From Pokkaliibacter plantistimulans (GTDB taxonomy: Bacteria; Pseudomonadota; Gammaproteobacteria; Pseudomonadales; Balneatricaceae), in assembly GCF_046844695.1 (NCBI RefSeq), contig NZ_CP177354.1:3968001-4032000 (forward strand): a stretch of 64,000 bases of DNA, given 5' to 3'. Shown piece by piece: positions 17,208-26,516 of the stretch. The notes beneath the pieces were generated by a model. The model saw only the letters and a program-made list of their open reading frames with translations, was not told the DNA's origin and did not search any database. How positions within the stretch are numbered: position 1 is the stretch's first letter; each line of letters starts with the position of its first letter. The position numbers and the translations under genes are program-made.

Positions 17208-17900
17208 ATGCGTGTCCTGGTTTTGCAACATGTTGCCTTTGAAGGCATCGGCGCCATGGAAAACTGGTTTGAACAGCACGACGCCAGCATCGACTATGTA
17301 CGCTTTTTTGAAGCGGATGCGACATTGCCCCCGGCACAGGATTTCGACCTGATCATCGCCATGGGCGGCCCCATGAGCGTCAACGATGAACAGGGCTATC
17401 CCTGGCTGGTCGCTGAAAAACGCTTTCTGCGTGAGGCCATCCAGCAGGGTGATACCGCGGTGTTAGGGGTCTGTCTGGGCGCGCAGCTGATCGCCAGTGC
17501 ACTGGGCGCCAGGGTGTATGCCAACCCTGTGGCAGAAATTGGCTGGTATCCCATTCATCAGCAGGGAACCGACGAAGACTGCTTTATCTTCCCTCCGCAG
17601 ATTGAGGTACTGCACTGGCACGGGGAAACATTCGACCTGCCGGAAGGCGCTCAGCTGCTGGCTTCCAGCGCCGCCTGTGCCCATCAGGCGTTCCAGCTGG
17701 GCGACCGCGTCATCGGCCTGCAATGCCACCCGGAAATGACAGCTGGCATCATTGCTGATCTGCTGGAAGAATGCGGCGATGAGCTGGTGCCCGGCGAATG
17801 GGTACAGGATGCCGCCACCCTGTCGGGTGTCAGTGAAGCACGCTATATCAAGGCACATCAGCTGATGCAGGCCATTCTGGAATATCTGCTGATGGAGTGA
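17208..17900 (+). CDS. Class I glutamine amidotransferase-like protein
   Basis: A 230-aa stand-alone GATase1 domain, similar to the GuaA N-terminal domain and to the gamma-glutamyl hydrolases of polyamine or glutathione metabolism. LGVCLGAQ (residues 85-92) holds the nucleophilic Cys, and QCHPEM (about 177) the catalytic His and Glu; IAMGGPMSVND is the preceding oxyanion loop. No synthetase partner is encoded next to it, so it may act as a hydrolase. The kinase gene follows after about 114 bases on the same strand. Confidence 0.85.
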   Translation: MRVLVLQHVAFEGIGAMENWFEQHDASIDYVRFFEADATLPPAQDFDLIIAMGGPMSVNDEQGYPWLVAEKRFLREAIQQGDTAVLGVCLGAQLIASALGARVYANPVAEIGWYPIHQQGTDEDCFIFPPQIEVLHWHGETFDLPEGAQLLASSAACAHQAFQLGDRVIGLQCHPEMTAGIIADLLEECGDELVPGEWVQDAATLSGVSEARYIKAHQLMQAILEYLLME

Positions 17901-18014
17901 GGCAACAGCGGTGGACGGAGGTGTCAGAAAGCGCCGACAATGGCATCTACCGCCACAGGTTCAGGATCCTGCACGCAGCAGATCGTGAGTTCCAACAATA
18001 ATAAGGCCCGCCCC

Positions 18015-19847
18015 ATGCCCACCCAGCCCATCCTGCAGCAGTTCTATATCAACGAGGAGCAGTCGCTCTACCTGATGAGCCATCAGGATGCCCAGAAGAT
18101 CAAAGACTGGGTCAGGTTGTGTATGGAACAGCTGGAGCAGCTGGGCTTCAGCGACATCGAATTTATCGGCAAAGGTGCCTATGGCTTCGTCTTTGGTGGC
18201 CGCTCCGGTGGCGGCACCGACTATGTGTTCAAATTCTCACGTATCAATCTGCCGCAGCATGTACAGGACCGGCTGGAAGAAGAAGCCTGGATGCAGAGTC
18301 AGGTCAGCCACCGCTTCATTCCTGCCGTCAGTGAATACAGCAAGATTCGCAAGCAGTCGGTGCTGATCATGGAGCGCGCTCAGGGCGAAGATCTGGAACA
18401 GTATCTGCTCAAGGCCGGGCGCCTGAGCCCGCGTCTTGTAGTCAGGATTGCCGCGCAGCTGGCCGACGTGCTGAAGGCGCTGCGCCAGTTCAAACGCGCT
18501 GGTGAAAGCGCGCCAGTGGTACACGGTGATATCAAGCCATCCAATATCGTCTTTGATCCGGTCAGCGAGGAAATCCGCCTGATTGACTGGGGTTCCAGTG
18601 TCTTTGCCCAGCTGGATGAAAGCGGCCAGCCCGTCGGGGGTGGTGCCTTTGGCATGCTCGGTCAGGATATGCAGCACACCAATGCCAAACTGGGCGATGT
18701 CTACTTTATCGGTGATGAACAGCTGAACGGCGGGCTCAGCTCACCACGCTTTGATGAGCAGGGCGTGGCAGGCACGCTCTATGCGCTGGCCTCCGGTCAG
18801 TCATGCCGGTATGGCTTTCGCGCCATTCCCGCTACCTCGCTGGGGCTGCCCAAAGAGTTTGCCCTGATGCTGCAGGCCATGCTGGCAGGTGACTTCACCA
18901 GCCGCACTCAGGCGGGGGATTACTTCCTGCGCAATATGCAGTACATGAGCAAGCTGGTGCTGCCTGATCTGCCCAGTACCGCAGAAAAGCCACTGATACC
19001 AATCTGGAGTTACGATCAGGACCGCGATATCGACACCGTGGTGTACTCCTCGCGCAAGAGCTTTCTGCGTGAGGAAAATGCCGATCACTATCTGGCAGCG
19101 GTCAACGATGTGGAGCTGGAGAAGTACTATAAGAACTTTATGCACGGCATGGGCGATACCGAACGCGCCCTGCTGGCTGCTGTCAGCCGTCTGGGCAAGT
19201 TCCCCATCGTCGGCGGGCTGGCCATCCGCTGGGAGGAAAGCGGCGTCTTTATCGACTCCAGCCTCAACCTCTACAACAAGGCGCTGAAGCATTCCTTCAT
19301 TATCGCGGTCAACAATATGGTCACCCTGGCCCGTGCAATCCGGCGGGTCGGGGTATTCAAATGCTGTATGTTCAACGCCCGGGTTACCCAGCACGTGGAG
19401 CGCGCCAGTGAGCAAGATATCTTCCACCCCTTGCCGGGCATGCATATTCCCTATGAGGTGCACACCGCGCCGCAGGTCGAGGACAAGAGCCGTAACCACT
19501 CCTACTTTGAAGACGGCCAGGACCCCGACGAGTTTCTGCAGTTACCTCAGGAAATCATGCGTGAAATTGCCTACCTCAACGAGATACATCACACCGGCCT
19601 GCTGATCTTCGAGGCCCTGCCCACCCATCTGAAAATTCACAGTTATTACGTGTTGCTGGATAAGCAGCGGGAGCAGGATTTTGCCGGTGCCCTGCAACGC
19701 ATTCTGTCCTGCATTCCTCTGATCCGCGGCCTCGGGGTATCTGGCTTTATGAAGATGCCCTATAAGAACACCCGTCAGCTGCAACATCAGGACGCGCTGG
19801 CCGAGAACTTCTATCCACGGGATCCACGCGAACGGCTGGCATCGTAA
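18015..19847 (+). CDS. Ser/Thr protein kinase-like protein with uncharacterised C-terminal region
   Basis: A 610-aa soluble protein. The first 300 residues are a eukaryotic-type kinase fold: glycine loop GKGAYGFVFGG (about 51), catalytic lysine in VFKFSR (about 70), catalytic loop HGDIKPSN (about 169) and a DWG in place of DFG (about 190). Residues 310-610 form a second region that I do not recognise. The start at 18015 has AAGG 8 bases upstream; an in-frame ATG at 17940 has its purine site too far away. Key catalytic residues are present, so activity is plausible. No membrane segment or PASTA domain. Confidence 0.75.
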   Translation: MPTQPILQQFYINEEQSLYLMSHQDAQKIKDWVRLCMEQLEQLGFSDIEFIGKGAYGFVFGGRSGGGTDYVFKFSRINLPQHVQDRLEEEAWMQSQVSHRFIPAVSEYSKIRKQSVLIMERAQGEDLEQYLLKAGRLSPRLVVRIAAQLADVLKALRQFKRAGESAPVVHGDIKPSNIVFDPVSEEIRLIDWGSSVFAQLDESGQPVGGGAFGMLGQDMQHTNAKLGDVYFIGDEQLNGGLSSPRFDEQGVAGTLYALASGQSCRYGFRAIPATSLGLPKEFALMLQAMLAGDFTSRTQAGDYFLRNMQYMSKLVLPDLPSTAEKPLIPIWSYDQDRDIDTVVYSSRKSFLREENADHYLAAVNDVELEKYYKNFMHGMGDTERALLAAVSRLGKFPIVGGLAIRWEESGVFIDSSLNLYNKALKHSFIIAVNNMVTLARAIRRVGVFKCCMFNARVTQHVERASEQDIFHPLPGMHIPYEVHTAPQVEDKSRNHSYFEDGQDPDEFLQLPQEIMREIAYLNEIHHTGLLIFEALPTHLKIHSYYVLLDKQREQDFAGALQRILSCIPLIRGLGVSGFMKMPYKNTRQLQHQDALAENFYPRDPRERLAS

Positions 19848-19903
19848 CCGCCTCAAGCCATATTTATCAGGCAGAAGACGCCATGGCCTTAAAGGTATTC
19901 GGA

Positions 19904-20110
19904 GGTTGCGTAGTTCGGTGCGGTTCGTACCTCACCAGCACCCTCCGCCGTAGTGCTCCCGATGCAGGATGCCGGTGAGCGCAGTGAACCGCACCGCGGT
20001 GGCAGGCAACACAATCGTCTCGCTGATTGAGAGGGCTTCTGGAGTTGCGGAGTTCGGTGCGGTTCGTACCTCACCAGCACCCTACGCCGTAGTGATCCCG
20101 AGGTAGATAC
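19904..20110. repeat. 139-bp-period tandem repeat, left part
   Basis: AGTTCGGTGCGG recurs at 19912 and 20051, giving a 139-bp period. Each unit contains GTGCGGTTC...CTCACC and, about 50 bases on, GGTGAG...GAACCGCAC, so it can fold into an imperfect hairpin. The segment 19991-20110 is repeated at 21321-21440 with 4 mismatches in 120 bases. The array is broken here by the IS110-family element. Confidence 0.9.
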
Positions 20111-20122
20111 CATCTCTCCTAA

Positions 20123-20155
20123 CTGCCCTCAAATCGCATCACGCGACTTGAGGGC
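20123..20155 (-). terminator. Hairpin over the transposase stop codon
   Basis: A 14-bp inverted repeat with one G-T mismatch (TGCCCTCAAATCGC at 20123-20136, GCGACTTGAGGGCA at 20142-20155) straddles the TGA of the transposase. It may terminate transcription or belong to the element end. Confidence 0.4.
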
Positions 20156-21116
20156 AATATTCGTTTTGATGTTTCACCACACCAAAACAAATCTGTACCA
20201 GCTTGCGCATCGCCGCGCCTAGCGCCTGCATTTTGCTCTTGCCGTTCTGTGTCAAACGCTCGTATTGGCGCCGGATATCCGGGTTGCTGCGTATGGAGGT
20301 GACCGCTGCCATGTATAACTTGGCTCTCACTCGGGCTGGACCCTATTTGCTTAGTCGGCTACGACCTTTCCATTGCCCGGACTCCTGAATGCGTGGCACC
20401 AGCCCAAGATAGGCAGCCAGCTGTCCCGCCTGTTCAAATGACCGGCTGCGGATCACGCTTAGCATCAAGCGTGACATAACGGGCCCAATACCAGGAATAC
20501 TCAGCAACAACACCCGGTCTTTCTTCAGGTGTGGATAGCGGTCGATATGATCATCAATATCCTCCTCCAGGCGCTGCTTCTCCTGCCGCAATTGGGTCAT
20601 CATCAGCTCCAGTGAGGCGATAACCCGTTCGGAGCTACGATTGAACTCTGCCTTTTCATGGCGGTTGGATTCACGTTGCAGATCCGCCTCCAGGGCCTCC
20701 AAACGGCTGATCAGTGCCTTGAGTTCTCTGACTTCCGGGGCTTCTGGCTGCCACTGTTCTGGTTGCATCCGATGCCCATACAACGCCAGTATCTGGCTGT
20801 CTTTCGCATCGGTCTTGTGGGTGTTGCCCAAGCTGTTAGCAAACTCACGTACACGGGCTGGATTCACTACGCAGACCAGAAATCCCCGTTCATGCAGTGC
20901 ATAGGCCAGGGGCTCGTGATACACCCCGGTGGCCTCCATCACGATCTGGATTCCCTCGGCGGACGTGCCTGTTTGATGCAGTAACCAGTGCACCAATGCG
21001 TCATGATCCATTAACGTGTTTCTGAATACTTTTGTTTTGACCTTGTTCTTTTCCGCTTCTCGTAGCCAGCAACAATCGAGTTTGGCTTTACTGATATCGA
21101 TTCCAACAATGTGCAT
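20139..21116 (-). pseudogene. IS110-family transposase with an in-frame amber codon
   Basis: A 325-codon frame. Residues 1-258 hold the RuvC-like DEDD domain (VGIDISKAKLD, VMEATGVYHEP, KTDAKDSQILALYG) and the start of the transposase_20 domain (SIPGIGPVMSRL, IQESGQWKGRSRLSK). TAG follows at 20343-20345, then the same frame continues with GPARVRAKLYMAAVTSIRS and ends at 20139. In relatives this position usually holds Gln, Met or Lys before Gly, so a single CAG to TAG change is the simplest explanation. The catalytic-serine SG motif lies before the stop, but the truncated protein lacks its last 66 residues and is probably inactive unless the amber is read through. Confidence 0.88.
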
Positions 21117-21304
21117 CTCTCATTTCCCTTGTCCATTCAGCGTCACTGACAATTCAGGCGCTTGGATACCATTCAATGTGGGAGAACAAGAGCTCGGGAG
21201 TGAATCTACGTCACGACATCATGTGCCCAGGGTGCCGTCCACTTCACCGAGCTCTTTGGAGTCGCTGGTAGCTAATCAGAAACTCCAGAAGAGATACAAG
21301 GGTG
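21117..21304 (-). ncRNA. Candidate bridge-RNA region of the IS110-family element
   Basis: About 190 non-coding bases lie between the transposase start and the element boundary. In IS110-group elements this upstream end encodes the bridge RNA whose loops pair with target and donor. I placed this by position only and did not derive a fold, though the region contains GCTACCAGCGACTCC and TTCTGGAGTTT-like segments. The exact RNA ends are unknown. Confidence 0.35.
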
Positions 21305-21305
21305 C

Positions 21306-21470
21306 CGGTGAACGCATGACGCACCGCGGTGGCAGGCAACACAATCGTCTCGCTGATTGAGAGGGCTTCTGGAGTTGTGGAGCTCGGTGCGGTTCGTACC
21401 TCACCAGCCCCCTACGCCGTAGTGCTCCCGAGGTAGATACCGGTGAACACAATAAACCTCACGCTGACAA
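21306..21470. repeat. 139-bp-period tandem repeat, right part
   Basis: The array resumes here after the IS. 21321-21440 matches 19991-20110 at 116 of 120 bases, and 21441-21470 begins a further, more degenerate unit (CGGTGAACAC...CCTCACGCTG). Removing the IS restores a 139-bp spacing between the AGTTCGG/AGCTCGG landmarks at 20051 and 21381, within a few bases. Confidence 0.88.
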
Positions 21471-21480
21471 CCCGGCATCA

Positions 21481-22422
21481 TCAGAGCATCACGCTGACCA
21501 GCTGATCGCGGCCCTGTCGCTTGGCCTTGTACAGGGCCTGATCGGCAGAATTGAGCAGGTGTTCTGCACTCAGTGCTTCGTTGGGCACCAGCGTTGCCGT
21601 ACCGATACTGACCGTGACGGTATCGCTGATAGCCGAGTCTCGGTGCATGATGCCCAGCTCACGCACTGCATCCAGCATCGCCTCAGCACGGTTGATGGCC
21701 CCTTCCTGATCGGTAAAAGGCAGGATGCAGGCGAACTCCTCTCCGCCGATGCGCGCCACCAAATCACTGGGCCGACGCAGTTGCTTTTTCATGGCCTGCG
21801 CCACCTGCCGCAGGCAGTTATCACCGGCCGGATGACCGTAGGCATCGTTAAACAGCTTGAAGTAGTCCACGTCGAGAATCAGCAGCGACATGGCGGTGTT
21901 CTCGCGCAGGCAGCGGCGCCATGTCAGCGCCAGATCGTCATCAAACTTGCTGCGGTTGGCGACCCCGGTCAGGCCGTCGATCAGCGCAATGGAGCGCAGC
22001 AGATCCTGCTGCAGCTTCAGCTCCAGGTGGGTACGTACTCGCGCCTTGACCGTTACTGGATTGATGGGTTTGGTGATGAAATCCACCGCGCCCAGATCAA
22101 AACCCAGCGCTTCCTCGGCGGGTTCGCTGTGAGAGATGACAAAGATAATGGGAATATTGCGGGTGGCCGGGTCGGCCTTCAGTACCTTACAGACCTCATG
22201 CCCGCTCATACCGGGCATCACCACATCCAGCAGGATCAGGTCAGGTTGCTGCCCACGGCAGATGGAAATGGCCTGCTCACCGCTCATGGCCATCAGCACT
22301 TCATAGTCCTGTTTGAAGATTTCATGCAGCACGCGGATGTTCACCTGCTGGTCATCGACAATCAGCAGACGTAACGTACCTACCGAGAATGGCAGCACGT
22401 GCAGCAGATGATTAAGCATCAC
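21481..22422 (-). CDS. Response regulator with GGDEF diguanylate cyclase output
   Basis: A 313-aa two-domain protein that makes c-di-GMP when phosphorylated. The receiver (about 17-135) has IVDDQ and the phospho-acceptor in LILLDVVMPGM. The GGDEF domain (about 145-310) has an intact GGEEF active site and an RPSD motif five residues upstream that fits the inhibitory I-site. Its ATG overlaps the TGA of the upstream hybrid kinase gene (22419-22422), so the two are co-translated and the kinase is the likely phosphodonor. No catalytic residue is missing. Confidence 0.94.
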   Translation of the reverse strand: MMLNHLLHVLPFSVGTLRLLIVDDQQVNIRVLHEIFKQDYEVLMAMSGEQAISICRGQQPDLILLDVVMPGMSGHEVCKVLKADPATRNIPIIFVISHSEPAEEALGFDLGAVDFITKPINPVTVKARVRTHLELKLQQDLLRSIALIDGLTGVANRSKFDDDLALTWRRCLRENTAMSLLILDVDYFKLFNDAYGHPAGDNCLRQVAQAMKKQLRRPSDLVARIGGEEFACILPFTDQEGAINRAEAMLDAVRELGIMHRDSAISDTVTVSIGTATLVPNEALSAEHLLNSADQALYKAKRQGRDQLVSVML

Positions 22423-25400
22423 ATGACCTCCAGCACGACGCGGATTAGTCGGCTCGCAGCTGCAAAGTCCAGATCGCGCACCCGTTGCAACGCCTCGTTA
22501 ATCTGAATACGGCACTCCTGTCCGGTTATCTGCCCTAATGGAAAGATGTCGATTTGCTCCAGTGCCCGCATATTGCTGGTATCAAGCAGCTCAAGGAGTG
22601 AGCGCAGGTGGATGCGCCACTCTTCCGCTGTCCACTGCTCTTCGTCGTTCCCCTGCTCTTCTTTCCATTGCGCTTCCTGCTGTGTCTGCACCATGTCTTG
22701 CGGCGTTACGTAACGCGCTGCCAGTTGCTGAAGCTGCTCCAGCTCCAGCTCCAGCTCATCCTGCAGCTGATCAATCGCTGCCATGCTCAGACTGAAGCCT
22801 GCCTCCCTACTCCTGTACTCCTGTTCCAGCTCAGCCATTCTTGACGAAAACAGCATGGCGCCCATGGTGCCGGACGATCCTTTGAGGGTATGCAGCAACG
22901 CTTTGATATCGTCCGTCTGCTGCTCAGTCACATAGGTGCGCAACTTCTGCAACAGTTCAGCGGAGTTCTGACGAAAACCGGGCAACAGACTGAGATAGAG
23001 ATCGCCCATACCACCAAACCGGCTCAGAATCGGGTCATCGGACTCTTCCCCCCCCATCAACCGTGGCTCGACCGGCTTCTCAACCGTCACCGGTTTAGCG
23101 GTACGCTCAGCGACAAAAGCAGCAATGGTCGAGACCATCGCCTCGATATCCAGAGGTTTGCCCAGATGTGCATTCATTCCCGCTACCAGACAGGCTTCGC
23201 GATCAGCACCTGATGCGTTGGCGGTCATGGCAATAATAGGCAGCCTGGAAAAACGACCGTCTGCCCGTAGCTGTCGAGTTGCTTCCAGACCATCGACATT
23301 CGGCATCTGCACATCCATCAGCACAACATCAAGCTGATCAGCATACTCATGCACCGCCTCAATACCCTGCTGTCCATCCATCGCCAGCCTGATCTCCGCC
23401 CCTTCGCTCATCAGCAGCTCAGCAGCCACCTGACGATTGAAGGCATTGTCCTCAACAATCAGGATACGCACCCCGGTCAATCTGGGATTACGCACAAAAG
23501 CAGAGCGTTGCGGCGTGGCCTTGCCACCACTCACCGCCTGATCAATGCTGCTGACCAGTTGCTGAGGGGTCACCGGCTTGCTCAGATAATCCACAAAGGG
23601 ACTGTTGGGCAGCGACATCACCGAATTCAGGTGCTCCTGACCATAAGCCGTAATCATCAGAATGGGTGGCTTTTTGTCAGCCCAGGGCAAGGCGTTCAAA
23701 GCTTGGCCGACGGCGACACCATCCAGATCGGGGAGGTGCCAGTCGAGCAGCACCGCATCAAAGTCACCGCCCTGCTCCAGCGTCTGGCGTGCCAGCGCCA
23801 CACCGTCATTACCGCAGGCTGCTTCCGTCACCTGCCAGCCCACACGCCGAAGCATGACGACAAGTACCTGTCGGGAGATGGCGTTATCTTCGATCAGCAG
23901 AATCCGCCGCGCCGTGGCGGGCTTGTTCATCGCCAGCGGCGTGCCTGCGGGGACCGCCAGCTCAACGTCAAACCAGAAGCGGCTGCCCTTGCCCAGCTCA
24001 CTTTCCAGCTGCAGCCTACCGCCCATCATCTGAATCAGGTGACGGGCAATGACCAGACCCAGCCCGGTGCCGCCAAAGCGCCGCGATATCGACGCCTCAG
24101 CCTGAGTGAACCCTTCAAAGATGCGCTCCTGCTGTTCAGGGCTGATGCCGATACCGCTGTCCTCCACTTCCACCAGCAAGCGCAGGCTCTGGCTCTCGGT
24201 CATCTCGTGGCGTATCCGGATCACCACCTGCCCGTGTTCAGTGAACTTCACCGCATTGCTGGCCAGATTGGTCAGCACCTGCTGCAGGCGCAGGCTGTCG
24301 CCTATCATGGTAGCCGGGAAGTAAGGATCGATATCGAACATCAGTTCGACATCGGGCTTATGCATAAGGCCAGTCAGTACCACGGCCAGTTCCTGCAACA
24401 GCGTTTCAAGGTCAAAAGGCTGGGGATCAAGCGCCAGCTTACCCGCACCGATCTTGGAGTAATCCAGAATGTCATTGAGCAGCCCCAGCAGGGAGCGACC
24501 GGCAATCTGCGCCTTGTTCACATAGTCCTGTTGCTTGGCAGTCATGTCGGTCTGGCGCACCAGCTCCAGCATGCCGAGTACCGCATTCATCGGCGTGCGG
24601 ATTTCATGGCTCATATTGGCAAGGAAAGAGGATTTGGCCGAGCTGGCCTGATCCGCCTGCTCCTTGGCGTGACGTAACCAGCCTTCCAGCTCCCGTTCGG
24701 CAGTGATGTCACGATTGATCCCCGTTACCTTACTAGGCTGTCCGTTGTCATCCCGTTCAATGTAGGCAGCCGCCTGAATATAACGAGTTTCGCCCGAAGG
24801 TAGCTGCAGCCTGAAGATAGCGTCGAAATCCCCCTGCCCCTGCAACGCTGACTGCAGTTTGCTTTCGGTTTCCGCCAGATCATCCGGGTGCACGCGCTCG
24901 CGCCAATGCTGATAACCCAGACCCTGCTCCTTCAGTGCCAATGGCTGACCATAGAGCTCAAACATCGTGCTATTCCACTCCAGGCGATTGCCTGCCGGGA
25001 ACCAGCACCAGATACCCAGCCGGGCAATACTGGCCGCCATCAGCAGCTGATCACGAGCGGCCTGCAACTCCGCCGTCCGAACATCCACTTCGTGCTCCAG
25101 CCAGGCATTCAGCTCATGGATGCGGCGTTCTGCTTCTTTCTGAGAGGTGATATCGCGAAGAGTTTTTGACGCTCCTACCACCTTGCCGGTGGCATCAGCT
25201 ATGGGAGCGACCGTGACGGAAACATCCACCAATGAGCCATCCTTACGCTGACGTCGGGTTTCAAAGTTAGGCACAATCCGGCCCTGAGCAATGGTGTTCA
25301 GGATTTCCTGTTCTTCCTTACGACGCTCTTTGGGCACAATCAGATCAACCAGCGGGTGACCCACCGCTTCCTGAGCGGCATAGCCAAACATCAGCTCAGC

Positions 25401-26516
25401 CCCTCTGTTCCAACTCATGACGACACCTTCCAGCGTCTTGCCAATAATGGCATCGGCAGAGTTGGCCACAATGGCCGCCATGCGGGCCTGATCCTCGATG
25501 GTCCGCTCACGATTTTTGCGGTTGAGACTGACCACCCCCAGTAACGCAGACAGCAAGGCACTCAGCCCCAGTGATACAGACCCGGCCGACCAGGGTGACG
25601 GCAGATGCAGCCCGGCAATAAAGGCAGGCCGCACACTTAACCGCACCTCCCATTGTCGACCAAATACTTCATGCTGTTGATGCCATGCATGAGTATCGTC
25701 CACGTCGAGATCGTCTGAAGTGAAGAACCGTTCAGGTTTACCGGGCTCGGTAACATCAATCAGCTCCATGTGCAGATTTTCAGGGTCAATACCCAGCCCA
25801 CCCAGCACATCGGTCATCAGTAACGGGGCATAGCTCCAGCCCCAGGCTCTGGAAAGGCGCTCCGCCTCAGTGGCGGGAGTAGCAGGATCACGATAGATGG
25901 GCATCAGAATAAGAAAGGACTGCAGCGGGCTGCCGGTTGCCTGCACCAGCGTAATCGGCCCGGTCAGTTGCACCTCGCCAGTGACCAGAGCCTTGTCTGC
26001 CGCGGCCTTGCGGTTGCGCTCAGAGGCGATGTCAAGACCGATGGCCTCAATGTTGGGTTGCACCGGCTCGATATACTGAATGACATAGCGGGTATCCGCA
26101 TTAGCTGACAATTCGTGAATACGAAAGTCAGGCCAGCTGTCCTGCCGGGCCTGAGCAGTAAACTCATCCAGCGTGTCAGCAGACACCCGGCGAATCACGC
26201 CGAATCCGCGGGCACCGGGAAACTCCCCGGCAAAGTCACGCGTCCCGATATAGCGATGATAAAGCTCACGGTTCAGGCCCGTTTCGCCAGTAGTCAGCAC
26301 GATGCTGCGCGTGGCACTGAGGCCGTACTCATACAGATGTATCCGCTCCAGTACTTGCTCGACAACGTTCGAGCCTAGCTGATCAACAGCACGCGCCAGA
26401 CGCTCAGCGTTATTCTCCCGGACCTCAAGCACCAACAATGTGCTGAGCAACAGGCCGATACAAAAGCTCAGACCGACGGCTTTGGTCATCAATCCCCGGG
26501 CGTTATGCCATTTCAT
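22419..26516 (-). CDS. Hybrid sensor histidine kinase (CHASE-PAS-PAS-HisKA-HATPase-REC-REC-Hpt)
   Basis: A 1365-aa inner-membrane kinase. Membrane segments near residues 12-30 and 305-330 bracket a periplasmic CHASE domain (about 75-270, with PGARGFGVIRRV). Two PAS domains follow (about 340-455 and 485-605), then HisKA with the phosphorylated His in MSHEIRTPMN (about 635), the HATPase with GGTGLGLVIARHL (about 818), two receivers (LIEDNA about 872, IVEDNA about 1015) and an Hpt domain with HTLKGSSGTMG (about 1212). This is a complete phosphorelay in one chain. It overlaps the diguanylate cyclase gene downstream, so the output is probably c-di-GMP. The ligand is unknown. Confidence 0.94.
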   Translation of the reverse strand: MKWHNARGLMTKAVGLSFCIGLLLSTLLVLEVRENNAERLARAVDQLGSNVVEQVLERIHLYEYGLSATRSIVLTTGETGLNRELYHRYIGTRDFAGEFPGARGFGVIRRVSADTLDEFTAQARQDSWPDFRIHELSANADTRYVIQYIEPVQPNIEAIGLDIASERNRKAAADKALVTGEVQLTGPITLVQATGSPLQSFLILMPIYRDPATPATEAERLSRAWGWSYAPLLMTDVLGGLGIDPENLHMELIDVTEPGKPERFFTSDDLDVDDTHAWHQQHEVFGRQWEVRLSVRPAFIAGLHLPSPWSAGSVSLGLSALLSALLGVVSLNRKNRERTIEDQARMAAIVANSADAIIGKTLEGVVMSWNRGAELMFGYAAQEAVGHPLVDLIVPKERRKEEQEILNTIAQGRIVPNFETRRQRKDGSLVDVSVTVAPIADATGKVVGASKTLRDITSQKEAERRIHELNAWLEHEVDVRTAELQAARDQLLMAASIARLGIWCWFPAGNRLEWNSTMFELYGQPLALKEQGLGYQHWRERVHPDDLAETESKLQSALQGQGDFDAIFRLQLPSGETRYIQAAAYIERDDNGQPSKVTGINRDITAERELEGWLRHAKEQADQASSAKSSFLANMSHEIRTPMNAVLGMLELVRQTDMTAKQQDYVNKAQIAGRSLLGLLNDILDYSKIGAGKLALDPQPFDLETLLQELAVVLTGLMHKPDVELMFDIDPYFPATMIGDSLRLQQVLTNLASNAVKFTEHGQVVIRIRHEMTESQSLRLLVEVEDSGIGISPEQQERIFEGFTQAEASISRRFGGTGLGLVIARHLIQMMGGRLQLESELGKGSRFWFDVELAVPAGTPLAMNKPATARRILLIEDNAISRQVLVVMLRRVGWQVTEAACGNDGVALARQTLEQGGDFDAVLLDWHLPDLDGVAVGQALNALPWADKKPPILMITAYGQEHLNSVMSLPNSPFVDYLSKPVTPQQLVSSIDQAVSGGKATPQRSAFVRNPRLTGVRILIVEDNAFNRQVAAELLMSEGAEIRLAMDGQQGIEAVHEYADQLDVVLMDVQMPNVDGLEATRQLRADGRFSRLPIIAMTANASGADREACLVAGMNAHLGKPLDIEAMVSTIAAFVAERTAKPVTVEKPVEPRLMGGEESDDPILSRFGGMGDLYLSLLPGFRQNSAELLQKLRTYVTEQQTDDIKALLHTLKGSSGTMGAMLFSSRMAELEQEYRSREAGFSLSMAAIDQLQDELELELEQLQQLAARYVTPQDMVQTQQEAQWKEEQGNDEEQWTAEEWRIHLRSLLELLDTSNMRALEQIDIFPLGQITGQECRIQINEALQRVRDLDFAAASRLIRVVLEVM

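Larger units (their letters stand above)
20110..21305 (-). mobile_element. IS110-family insertion sequence (about 1195 bp)
   Basis: The element carries one IS110-type transposase gene with a short downstream end (20112-20138) and a longer non-coding upstream end (21117-21304), as usual for the family. Boundaries come from the flanking repeat: left flank AGGTAGATACC joined to right flank GGTGAAC recreates the uninterrupted junction seen in the next repeat copy at 21431-21447. A shared CC at 20110-20111 and 21305-21306 would be the core dinucleotide. There are no terminal inverted repeats and no clear target duplication, again as expected. Confidence 0.8.

Noticed and set aside
13975..17980. 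Similar short segments near 13990 and 17955 (ACAGGTTCA-x-GATCCTGC)
   Set aside because: The similarity is about 15 bases and does not extend, so chance cannot be excluded.
20658..20984. 108-codon plus-strand frame inside the transposase
   Set aside because: It is antisense to a transposase with clear family motifs and has no independent support.
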